Positions 1 to 5,357 of a stretch of DNA of 5,367 nt are shown here, piece by piece. The notes beneath the pieces are model-generated. The model was not told the DNA's origin and searched no databases. It saw only the letters and a list, made by a program, of their open reading frames with translations. The stretch lies in the NCBI GenBank assembly GCA_021792355.1, contig JAJYUV010000066.1:1-5367 (forward strand), read 5' to 3'. The translations under genes and the position numbers were made by a program. Source of the DNA: Thermoplasmata archaeon. Lineage in GTDB: Archaea > Thermoplasmatota > Thermoplasmata > Thermoplasmatales > GCA-001856825. The number at the start of each line of letters is the position of its first letter. Position 1 is the stretch's first letter.

Positions 1-2
1 TC

Positions 3-680
3 AACGATACTGTCACCCGGGTGGATACATATATGACGACTATAGAGAACAGCATCCTGGACAACATCACGTACAGCACCCTCAACGTCTCAACAAGGAT
101 AAATGCAGTGAAGAACCTGGTTTCTCTGAGCCTTCAGGACCAGAACGCTACACTGAGCTACAAGCTGCTCTTTGGCACTCCCCAGATACTCAACGACTCC
201 ACCTACAGGTTCCCGGTATTCGTGGAATCCCTGAACGGCGAGCTGGCAAACCTCTCGGTGACACGACAGGCTGCCGCAAATCTAACCCTCTACTACGTCT
301 CAGGCAACAGCACCCACTATCTCAATTTCACTACCGGCAACGTGAAGGCCGGCAGTTTCGAGCTGTTCATCAGCAACCTGAACAGTTCCGATGCAAACTA
401 CATAAAGGGCAACGATGCGATAGTCCAGGGGAAGAGTGACATAGGTGCAGGATCCATTGGTAACCTGGCAGTTGGCATTGCCGGGAGTTCCCAGTTCGCT
501 GGGGCAACACCCTATCCAGGCTACAATTTCAACTCTGTCCAGGGGATTGTTGCCTTTTTAGGAAACCTTGAGGGAACCACGGACGGGAGGGCGCTCTACC
601 TGATAACAGGCCTGGTGGCTCTCATGTACTACATCACTGTCCTTACCAGGAAGAACGAGAAGAAGGCTAAGAGGAAATGA
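3..680 (+). CDS. C-terminal part of a membrane-anchored surface protein (5' end outside window)
   Basis: The reading frame is open to the left window edge. A GTG at 21 could serve as a start, but the protein would then lack a signal peptide although it looks exported, so the gene is probably 5'-truncated by the window. Counting from that GTG, residues 1-190 are a polar, Thr/Asn/Ser-rich, probably beta-rich ectodomain with many N-x-S/T sequons (for example NIT, NVS, NAT, NLS, NST, NFT). Residues about 191-208 (ALYLITGLVALMYYITVL) form one transmembrane helix, followed by a very basic tail (RKNEKKAKRK). This is type I topology: large domain outside, short tail in the cytoplasm. A Gly/Ala-rich stretch at about 141-163 lies before the anchor. 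I recognise no family. It could be a cell-envelope component, a substrate-binding or assembly subunit, or a stalk protein. GC is clearly higher than in the protease gene (34 of 60 bases at 181-240). That it is coding is confident; its function is unknown. Confidence 0.85.
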   Translation, partial: NDTVTRVDTYMTTIENSILDNITYSTLNVSTRINAVKNLVSLSLQDQNATLSYKLLFGTPQILNDSTYRFPVFVESLNGELANLSVTRQAAANLTLYYVSGNSTHYLNFTTGNVKAGSFELFISNLNSSDANYIKGNDAIVQGKSDIGAGSIGNLAVGIAGSSQFAGATPYPGYNFNSVQGIVAFLGNLEGTTDGRALYLITGLVALMYYITVLTRKNEKKAKRK

Positions 681-799
681 ACCGTAAGGAAAGGGAAAAG
701 ATGAGGAAGAAGATGGAGGATGCCAAAAGAGACAGGATTTTAGCTATGATGCGAGTTGTCTATGATAGAAAACATGCTTCATCATCCGGCTCTACCTGA
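677..799 (+). CDS. Possible 40-residue basic microprotein overlapping the anchor-protein gene
   Basis: The ATG at 677 overlaps the TGA of the preceding gene as ATGA, the usual arrangement for translational coupling. A GAGG at 671-674 could act as a Shine-Dalgarno element, but it lies only two bases from the ATG, which is unusually close. The 40-residue product begins MNRKEREKMRKKMEDAKRDR. It is highly charged over residues 2-20, probably helical, then has a short hydrophobic patch (ILAMMRVV, 21-28) and a Ser-rich end. The highly basic helix would suit nucleic-acid or acidic-lipid contact, but that is inference only. No family is recognised. It could equally be the surviving start of a decayed gene, because two in-frame stops (797-799, 803-805) follow and the DNA is AT-richer than upstream. 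Confidence 0.35.
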   Translation: MNRKEREKMRKKMEDAKRDRILAMMRVVYDRKHASSSGST

Positions 800-811
800 T
801 TTTAATTTTAA

Positions 812-964
812 ATGAAGGGTGAATTTAAAGAATGGCTAAATCCATTTGAAGGTGAAGATCCTGTCGAAGATCTTATGATCTCTTTACAAAATGCACGAAT
901 TGACAAGTTTAAGAAGGATATCTGGCAAGATCATCATAAGGGAGTCAGAATACGTCCTTTCTAA
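812..964 (+). CDS. Possible 50-residue small protein, unknown function
   Basis: An ATG-to-TAA frame of 50 codons with plausible composition: an acidic first half (FEGEDPVEDL at about 12-21) and a basic second half with two Trp (W8, W38) and a terminal RIRPF. It has no signal peptide or membrane segment, so it would be a soluble cytoplasmic protein. No good Shine-Dalgarno or TATA element is placed for the ATG at 812; the TTTAATTTT at 801-809 is too near to serve this start. It ends 39 bases before the recombinase gene, on the same strand. Its sequence does not resemble the missing core-binding domain of that recombinase. It may be a small accessory gene of the same element, or a remnant. No family is recognised. 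Confidence 0.4.
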   Translation: MKGEFKEWLNPFEGEDPVEDLMISLQNARIDKFKKDIWQDHHKGVRIRPF

Positions 965-990
965 GGTTGACAACATTTAAGTTTTGACAA
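900..990 (+). repeat. Three copies of TTGACAA ahead of the recombinase gene
   Basis: TTGACAA occurs at 900-906, 967-973 and 984-990. The first and last extend to TTGACAAG. The last two start 17 bases apart and flank the presumed TATA element of the recombinase. They could be binding sites for the recombinase or a regulator. A heptamer repeated three times in AT-rich DNA may also be chance. Confidence 0.4.
975..981 (+). promoter_or_regulatory. TATA-like element of the recombinase gene
   Basis: ATTTAAG is centred at about 978, some 26 bases before the ATG at 1004. That is the spacing expected when an archaeal transcript starts at or just before the start codon (leaderless). No Shine-Dalgarno precedes 1004, which fits. 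Assigned from position and composition only. Confidence 0.5.
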
Positions 991-1003
991 GTATTAACCA
1001 GGC

Positions 1004-1630
1004 ATGGGCAATTCTCTTATACCTTCCAGGGAGATGAAAGTCAGGGCATCGGCCCCGGACATAAAAGTGGAATTCTTCTCAGAGGAAGAAATAGAACGGA
1101 TGAGGAAATGGATCGAGTTCAACTTTAACCCTGAGAGAACAGTCAAGAGATTCAGGCACGACCAGAGGAGCAGGTATGAGATATTATTTGAATTCCTGTT
1201 GAGAACAGGGGGGAGGATCTCGGAGATATTAGATATGACCTATAAGGACGTGGATACTTTTACGGAGACTGTGAGGATAAGGACCCTGAAAAGGAAAAGG
1301 GAAGTCTACAGGACAATCCCTCTCCACCCTGACCTGAAGAAGGTATTCAGCATATACTCGAGTGGTAGGAGGAAATCCGGAAAGGATGAGAAGGTCTTTC
1401 CTATGAGCAGACAGGCGGTGGATGAGTTCCTGAAGAGGATGCAGAAGGATCTCGGGTTCAGGATACATGCCCACAAGTTCAGGCACACATTTGCCGTGAA
1501 GGCGCTTATGGACGGCGTCCCGCTAAACATAGTCCAGAAGTGGCTGGGGCATTCCTCTGTCTTCACTACTTCAGTTTATACGGACGTAACGGGAATGGAT
1601 ACTAGGGAATGGATGGGCAGGATTAAGTGA
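1004..1630 (+). CDS. Compact tyrosine recombinase (XerA/phage-integrase family), catalytic domain only
   Basis: This is a site-specific DNA recombinase that cuts and rejoins DNA through a phosphotyrosine intermediate. The 208-residue product shows the full active-site set: R71 in RTGGRISE, a candidate beta-hairpin lysine (K96 in TLKRKRE), H157 and R160 in HAHKFRHTFA, H183 in WLGHSS and nucleophile Y192 in SVYTDV. The nine-residue step from H183 to Y192 matches XerD-type enzymes. The catalytic domain starts near residue 24 (FFSEEEIERM), so the SAM-like core-binding domain normally before it is absent. Typical Xer proteins are about 280-300 residues. The start at 1004 is favoured by the TATA-like element 26 bases upstream. 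An internal ATG at 1034 is possible but would lose only ten residues. It may be an integrase of a small mobile element or a host-domesticated enzyme. Family is certain; role is not. The separate gene spacing and promoters suggest a monocistronic unit. Confidence 0.95.
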   Translation: MGNSLIPSREMKVRASAPDIKVEFFSEEEIERMRKWIEFNFNPERTVKRFRHDQRSRYEILFEFLLRTGGRISEILDMTYKDVDTFTETVRIRTLKRKREVYRTIPLHPDLKKVFSIYSSGRRKSGKDEKVFPMSRQAVDEFLKRMQKDLGFRIHAHKFRHTFAVKALMDGVPLNIVQKWLGHSSVFTTSVYTDVTGMDTREWMGRIK

Positions 1631-1641
1631 CCAGATTAGCA

Positions 1642-1716
1642 TCATACACTAATTGCCTTTCATTTTGCGAAGTCATAACTTCATTTCATCAAACAATCAA
1701 CTGGATTCATACACTA
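1642..1716 (+). repeat. 10-bp direct repeat between recombinase and protease genes
   Basis: TCATACACTA occurs at 1642-1651 and again at 1707-1716, start to start 65 bases. The first copy begins 12 bases after the recombinase stop and the second ends about 24 bases before the protease TATA element. Between them lies a small inverted repeat, GAAGT-CATA-ACTTC (1669-1682). The position is compatible with a recombination site or an operator for the protease gene. Function is not shown by the sequence. Confidence 0.45.
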
Positions 1717-1739
1717 TTCGGCCACAGCAAGAAGCCGGT

Positions 1740-1751
1740 AAAAATTTAATA
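1740..1751 (+). promoter_or_regulatory. TATA-like element of the thermopsin-like gene
   Basis: The AT run AAAAATTTAATA is centred about 36 bases before the ATG at 1782. With the usual archaeal spacing, transcription would begin near 1770-1773 and leave a leader of about ten bases without a Shine-Dalgarno. This supports 1782 as the true start, because it lies downstream of the alternative TTG at 1653. Confidence 0.5.
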
Positions 1752-1781
1752 CTCTTGCCATATGCAATAGTTGGTTTAATT

Positions 1782-4700
1782 ATGAAGCGCAACAATAGGA
1801 AATCAACAGTCTTGTTTGTTGCCATTATTGTCTCTGTCTTTCTTATGTCTTCTATTTTCTCTACAATAGCAAGCCCTCTGGCTAACAGAGAGATTGCAAT
1901 ATCGAGTTTAAGTCCTTCAGAAACAACCGGTGGCTCAGAACAATTTCCACTCCCAACGGGGGAAACCATAAACGTCAATGCAATAGAGAAGCAAGAGCCA
2001 GCGCCGATGGGGGTAACAGATTACGGCATAGGGCCCAATGGCCATCCTTACGTCTATACTACTAGTTCTTTTTTAGGAACAATAGACATTAGTTCGTTAG
2101 AGACTTACAACTCATCACAATCACCTGATCCATACTGGATGAGCTTCCAGCTCAATGTGAACTTATGGATAGAGGATAACGGTGTTCTATATGACTACTG
2201 GATCCAAGATGTGGCTCAAATAAATACAACTACCAATTACGTTGATTTCCTGTCCAACATTTGGAATTACTCTTCTACTCTTGGTCACATATATAACTCG
2301 TCCGTGCAAGGGAATGGAATTGTTACAGGCAACGATACTTGGTATTATGACTTTGCCTCTTCTAACCTGCCTGGGAATGAAATATATCTCCCTGCGTCAC
2401 CTACAATCGAATTAGAAGTCAATGCCTCAGAAGGACTAAATGATACTCCCGTGGTGGATTTTCTTTACAACGATGGCTATGGATGGGTAACTTATGACAC
2501 TGCCTTTTTCATCTTCGCCAACCATCTGAATCATCAACCAGTTTTCCTCGTGGATGGGTATACCTACAATCCGTGGGGAGATTTTTATGATGCAGAGCTG
2601 GTAGCTTGCGGAGTTGGTTCAGGTTATCAGACCTATGATGTGAATTCAGGCGTCGAGCTGACACTTGAGTACTATAACGGGAACAATTACCAGGAAATTT
2701 CAAACGCTTACAATTTCGGAAGTGATACGGCTGAAGGTATATCCAACGTAATCGCCGGAGGGTACTATTATAATCACGACGGACAGCTCTTTTCGTATGT
2801 TACCAACGGAACTGGCTCATTAGGCCCTATCTGGGACAGTGCTGAAGTATCGTCAGTAAAGATTATAACTAACATAGCGCACGGGGCCGTCATCATTGGA
2901 GGTTCGAATGTGACTTACTTCACGGGTGGAACGGTAAACGTGACTCTCTGGTACGGAAGCTACGATATTACAGTTCTTAACCTTGAAACTGGAAACACAA
3001 TCACGTTAGGCAACGTCTCTCTATCTCAAGGAATTAATTATGTATTCAACCTGATGCCCGCCTCAGTGAAATTCGTGGAGACTGGTTTGCCCGCGGGTAC
3101 GTTATGGTTCGTCAACCTTACTAATGGTCAATCATATTCTTCATCCAATAGTACGATATTATTTACTGAGCCAAATGGAACCTACTCGTATACAATCTCT
3201 TCCACGGACAAAGAATATCGCCCTTCTCCTTATTCGGGCTCGTTCACTGCTGCTATTAATGGGACATATACGATGACAATCACTTTCTCACTTGTCACGT
3301 ATTCCTTGACTTTTATAGAGACAGGTCTCCCAGCTGGTACTGACTGGAGCGTTACAATTGGGTCTAAGATTGAAACATCTTTAACATCTACCGTTTCATT
3401 CTACTTGCCTAATGGGTCATATTCTTATACAGTCGGAACGGTCAATGGATATTCTTCCAACCCTCACTTAGGAACTGTTGTTGTCAATGGGACCAGTGTT
3501 AACACCGAAATACAGTTTTCGAACGTAAAGTACGCAGTGACCTTTACCGAGTCGGGTCTGCCTGGAGGGTCAGTTTGGTACGTCAATGTTTCGGGACAGC
3601 TTTCTCTTTCATCTACCGGGACAACAATTTCGATATCCTTAGTGAATTCAAGCTATACATACTCCGTATCCTCTGGAAACAAAATATGGAAACCTTCTGA
3701 GTATTCTGGCTCATTCGTTGTCAATGGAGCATCTGTCTCGGAACCTGTAACATTTACTGAAGTTACTTATTCTATCAACTTCACTGAATCAGGATTGCCG
3801 GCTGGAAAGGAATGGTATGTTAATCTGACAAATTCGTCTAGCGTATCGGCTCAAGGGGGGATAATACCCACCCTGACCTTCCCGGAACCAAACGGAACAT
3901 ATTCCTTCACAGTAGCAACTTTAGACAAGGAGTATGCACCATCAATCTATACCGGGTCACTAACAATTAATGGTGCATCAAAGACAGTAACTATAATTTT
4001 CTCACAAGTAACATATCCGATAACGTTCACGGAGGTTGGTCTACCGGCTGGAACTTCATGGACTGTTGTCCTTAATGGATCTAATCAGTCGTCGACTTTA
4101 TCGTCGATAACCTTTGAAGAGCCAAATGGTTCGTACTCATATAAGATATCCCCTGTAAGGGAATTCCTCGTGAAACCCTCGAATGGTCTAATACAAGTAG
4201 CTGGAGCTGGCACTACTCAATCCGTAACATATTCCAAAGAGTATTCCGTCGCGTTTAAAGAAACTGGACTGCCCTCTGGAACAACGTGGTGGGTGACTCT
4301 CAACGGGACAACAAAGTCATCTGTCAATGATACCATAATTTTCATCATCCCAAACGGAACATATAGCTTCAACGGAACTTCAGAACCCGGATTTACAAGT
4401 AATCTTTCGGGTAGCATAGTAGTGTCTGGAAATTCCTTTAATGAGTCAATCGTTTTTGCTGAAATAAAATATTCTTTGACATTAACTCAAACAGGAATCC
4501 CCTCTGGCACCCCTTGGTCTGCAACGCTAACAGGGACGACATTTACGGGACAAGAAGTCAACGTTACCTTATCGTCAACCAACAATTCACTGATATTCAA
4601 TGAGCCTAATGGAACTTATTCATATGCAGTGCATCTACCATCTGGCTACACTGGAACTAATCTGAGCGGTTCAATTACTGCTTCAGGGCACCTCGTCACG

Positions 4701-4820
4701 GCAAATATTACAGTCAAATCGCCATCAAATTACACGTTGATAATAATAGTGGCTTTGATTGTTATAGTTGCAGTCCTAACAACAATTGTAGTGATGATGA
4801 GGATTAGACCGAAAAAGTAA
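1782..4820 (+). CDS. Thermopsin-like acid protease (MEROPS A5) on a seven-repeat stalk with membrane anchor
   Basis: A predicted extracellular acid endopeptidase, 1012 residues from the ATG at 1782. That start places a textbook signal peptide first (basic KRNNRK, hydrophobic 9-30, likely cleavage after A30 or A34) and follows a TATA-like element. An in-frame TTG at 1653 would bury the signal. Residues about 75-352 are the thermopsin domain, with PMGVTDYGIGPNG (75-87), TTSSFLG (93-99), YWIQDVAQI (139-147), FLSNIWNYS (156-164), YDTAFF (238-243) and FYDAELVACGVGSG (268-281). I cannot assign the catalytic residues. A beta-rich linker (about 353-427) leads to seven repeats (428-981), then a transmembrane helix (984-1006) and tail RIRPKK. 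More than 30 N-x-S/T sequons suggest heavy glycosylation. Classical thermopsin is far smaller (roughly 300-340 residues) and secreted, so this is a tethered form. Probable role: digesting environmental protein at acid pH for peptide uptake. A cell-surface adhesion role is possible. AT-richer than the genes upstream; probably monocistronic. Confidence 0.93.
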   Translation: MKRNNRKSTVLFVAIIVSVFLMSSIFSTIASPLANREIAISSLSPSETTGGSEQFPLPTGETINVNAIEKQEPAPMGVTDYGIGPNGHPYVYTTSSFLGTIDISSLETYNSSQSPDPYWMSFQLNVNLWIEDNGVLYDYWIQDVAQINTTTNYVDFLSNIWNYSSTLGHIYNSSVQGNGIVTGNDTWYYDFASSNLPGNEIYLPASPTIELEVNASEGLNDTPVVDFLYNDGYGWVTYDTAFFIFANHLNHQPVFLVDGYTYNPWGDFYDAELVACGVGSGYQTYDVNSGVELTLEYYNGNNYQEISNAYNFGSDTAEGISNVIAGGYYYNHDGQLFSYVTNGTGSLGPIWDSAEVSSVKIITNIAHGAVIIGGSNVTYFTGGTVNVTLWYGSYDITVLNLETGNTITLGNVSLSQGINYVFNLMPASVKFVETGLPAGTLWFVNLTNGQSYSSSNSTILFTEPNGTYSYTISSTDKEYRPSPYSGSFTAAINGTYTMTITFSLVTYSLTFIETGLPAGTDWSVTIGSKIETSLTSTVSFYLPNGSYSYTVGTVNGYSSNPHLGTVVVNGTSVNTEIQFSNVKYAVTFTESGLPGGSVWYVNVSGQLSLSSTGTTISISLVNSSYTYSVSSGNKIWKPSEYSGSFVVNGASVSEPVTFTEVTYSINFTESGLPAGKEWYVNLTNSSSVSAQGGIIPTLTFPEPNGTYSFTVATLDKEYAPSIYTGSLTINGASKTVTIIFSQVTYPITFTEVGLPAGTSWTVVLNGSNQSSTLSSITFEEPNGSYSYKISPVREFLVKPSNGLIQVAGAGTTQSVTYSKEYSVAFKETGLPSGTTWWVTLNGTTKSSVNDTIIFIIPNGTYSFNGTSEPGFTSNLSGSIVVSGNSFNESIVFAEIKYSLTLTQTGIPSGTPWSATLTGTTFTGQEVNVTLSSTNNSLIFNEPNGTYSYAVHLPSGYTGTNLSGSITASGHLVTANITVKSPSNYTLIIIVALIVIVAVLTTIVVMMRIRPKK
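3063..4724 (+). repeat. Seven tandem ~80-residue protein repeats in the thermopsin-like gene
   Basis: The units begin at 3063, 3303, 3534, 3771, 4017, 4245 and 4473 and encode 80, 77, 79, 82, 76, 76 and 84 residues. Each opens with a variant of F-x-E-x-G-L-P-x-G-x-x-W, then a central P-N-G-T/S-Y-S-Y/F motif, a G-S/T-x-x-V/I-x-G step and usually a final F-x-x-V-x-Y. Unit 3 has VNSSY in place of PNGTY, and unit 7 opens with the weakened TQTGIPSGTPW. Synonymous codons differ freely between units (for example the PNGTY/PNGSY codons), so the duplication is old and kept by selection on protein. An Ig-like or related beta-sandwich fold is inferred from the alternating pattern. The array probably serves as a stalk or a binding surface. 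Confidence 0.9.
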
Positions 4821-4852
4821 TCTTTTTTCCTATCCTTTTTATTATCTCTTTC
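4821..4852 (+). terminator. T-rich terminator after the thermopsin-like gene
   Basis: Directly after the TAA stop come TCTTTTTTCC, TATCCTTTTT and ATTATCTCTTTCT, that is, repeated T-runs without a stem-loop. This is the usual form of intrinsic termination in archaea. Confidence 0.6.
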
Positions 4853-5024
4853 TACATATTAATTGAAAGACGTTTCTCTTCTGTAAGACAAAACAGGGTT
4901 AGTGCATTGGCCAGTTTGTTCATAATCAAATCGACCTAATACTTGTAGATCTAAATATTCTTACTCTATGCTTTGGGAATATAACGTTTGTCTGGGAAAT
5001 GTCAGGTCATCATTTCGGTTCTTT

Positions 5025-5102
5025 ACCGGAACCTTATATTTTGAATTGCGACACTCGTATTATCCAAGGGAAAAACGATTGGTCTTTTGCAACGGTTCCG
5101 GT
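5025..5102 (+). repeat. 9-bp inverted repeat ACCGGAACC / GGTTCCGGT
   Basis: ACCGGAACC at 5025-5033 is the exact reverse complement of GGTTCCGGT at 5094-5102, with 60 bases between. The left copy also pairs locally with GGTTC at 5017-5021, giving a five-base stem and seven-base loop. The right copy abuts the palindrome at 5101. The arrangement could be a pair of operators, ends of a short element, or a folded transcript. Confidence 0.45.
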
Positions 5103-5124
5103 GTTTAGACGACCGTCTAGACAC
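5101..5124. repeat. 24-bp near-perfect palindrome
   Basis: GTGTTTAGACG (5101-5111) and CGTCTAGACAC (5114-5124) are reverse complements except at one position (T5105 against G5120, which would be a G-U wobble in RNA), around a two-base centre AC. Eleven paired positions with almost no spacer is typical of a dyad bound by a dimeric protein (regulator, recombinase or transposase) or of a cruciform. As an RNA it would fold into a stem of about ten pairs with loop GACC. No T-run follows closely, so a bacterial-type terminator is unlikely. Confidence 0.7.
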
Positions 5125-5186
5125 ACATTAGTTTCAATATTTCTTCTGTAATTCACGCACTCCAGGGAAGGGAAATAGAATTATTG

Positions 5187-5198
5187 ATAAATATAAAA
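5187..5198 (+). promoter_or_regulatory. Possible TATA-like element
   Basis: ATAAATATAAAA resembles archaeal box A on the + strand and would place a start site near 5217-5220. The nearest ATG (5207) lies upstream of that site, so this element has no obvious protein-coding target. Composition alone may explain it. Confidence 0.3.
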
Positions 5199-5239
5199 GT
5201 CAGGCGATGAAGGAAAACTCCCTTCAAAACAGTTCATGT

Positions 5240-5257
5240 AATAATATATATTATAAT
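5240..5257 (+). promoter_or_regulatory. Possible TATA-like element before 5280
   Basis: An uninterrupted A/T run (AATAATATATATTATAATA lies within it) is centred about 27-30 bases before an ATG at 5280, ideal spacing for a leaderless or short-leader transcript. A GAGGAA at 5262-5267 could be a ribosome-binding site. However, the frame from 5280 ends after seven codons (TAG at 5301). The transcript, if real, may therefore be non-coding or belong to a broken gene. Confidence 0.35.
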
Positions 5258-5343
5258 ACTAGAGGAACGGGTGGTTGAAATGAAGGAATTCGTAATGGGG
5301 TAGACGTGACCTGTAGTAAGACTTCTATCAATTCCCTCTTCCA

Positions 5344-5357
5344 AAACCGAACGGTTT
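5344..5357. repeat. Small palindrome AAACCG-AA-CGGTTT
   Basis: Six-base arms with a two-base centre near the right edge. It shares the core AACGGTT with the segment at 5091-5097. Possibly an operator half-site family with the other CGGTT elements in this stretch, possibly chance. Confidence 0.35.

Noticed and set aside
1229..1566. Minus-strand frames of 85-86 codons inside the recombinase gene
   Set aside because: Shadows of a confident recombinase gene, with no family features. Those at 1697-1978, 2509-2703 and 4217-4417 opposite the protease gene are rejected for the same reason.
1704..1735. Faint likeness of the ATTCGGCC region to archaeal dif sites
   Set aside because: Only the central bases look similar from memory, and the flanks are not inverted repeats, as a Xer target needs.
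1653..1781. Extension of the protease frame to a TTG start 43 codons upstream
   Set aside because: It would place a non-export sequence before a clear signal peptide, and the best TATA-like element (1740-1751) lies inside the extension. The ATG at 1782 is preferred.
4968..5108. 46-codon + strand ORF beginning MLWEYNVCLG
   Set aside because: No Shine-Dalgarno, no TATA element at a useful distance, odd Cys/aromatic composition, and its end runs into the palindrome. More likely chance.
4878..5151. Repeat CTTCTGTAA at 4878 and 5143
   Set aside because: A 9-bp match 265 bases apart with unrelated flanks. Probably chance.
5207..5278. 23-codon + strand ORF after the TATA-like run at 5187
   Set aside because: The ATG is too close to the TATA-like run to be on its transcript, and the low-complexity product does not look like a protein.
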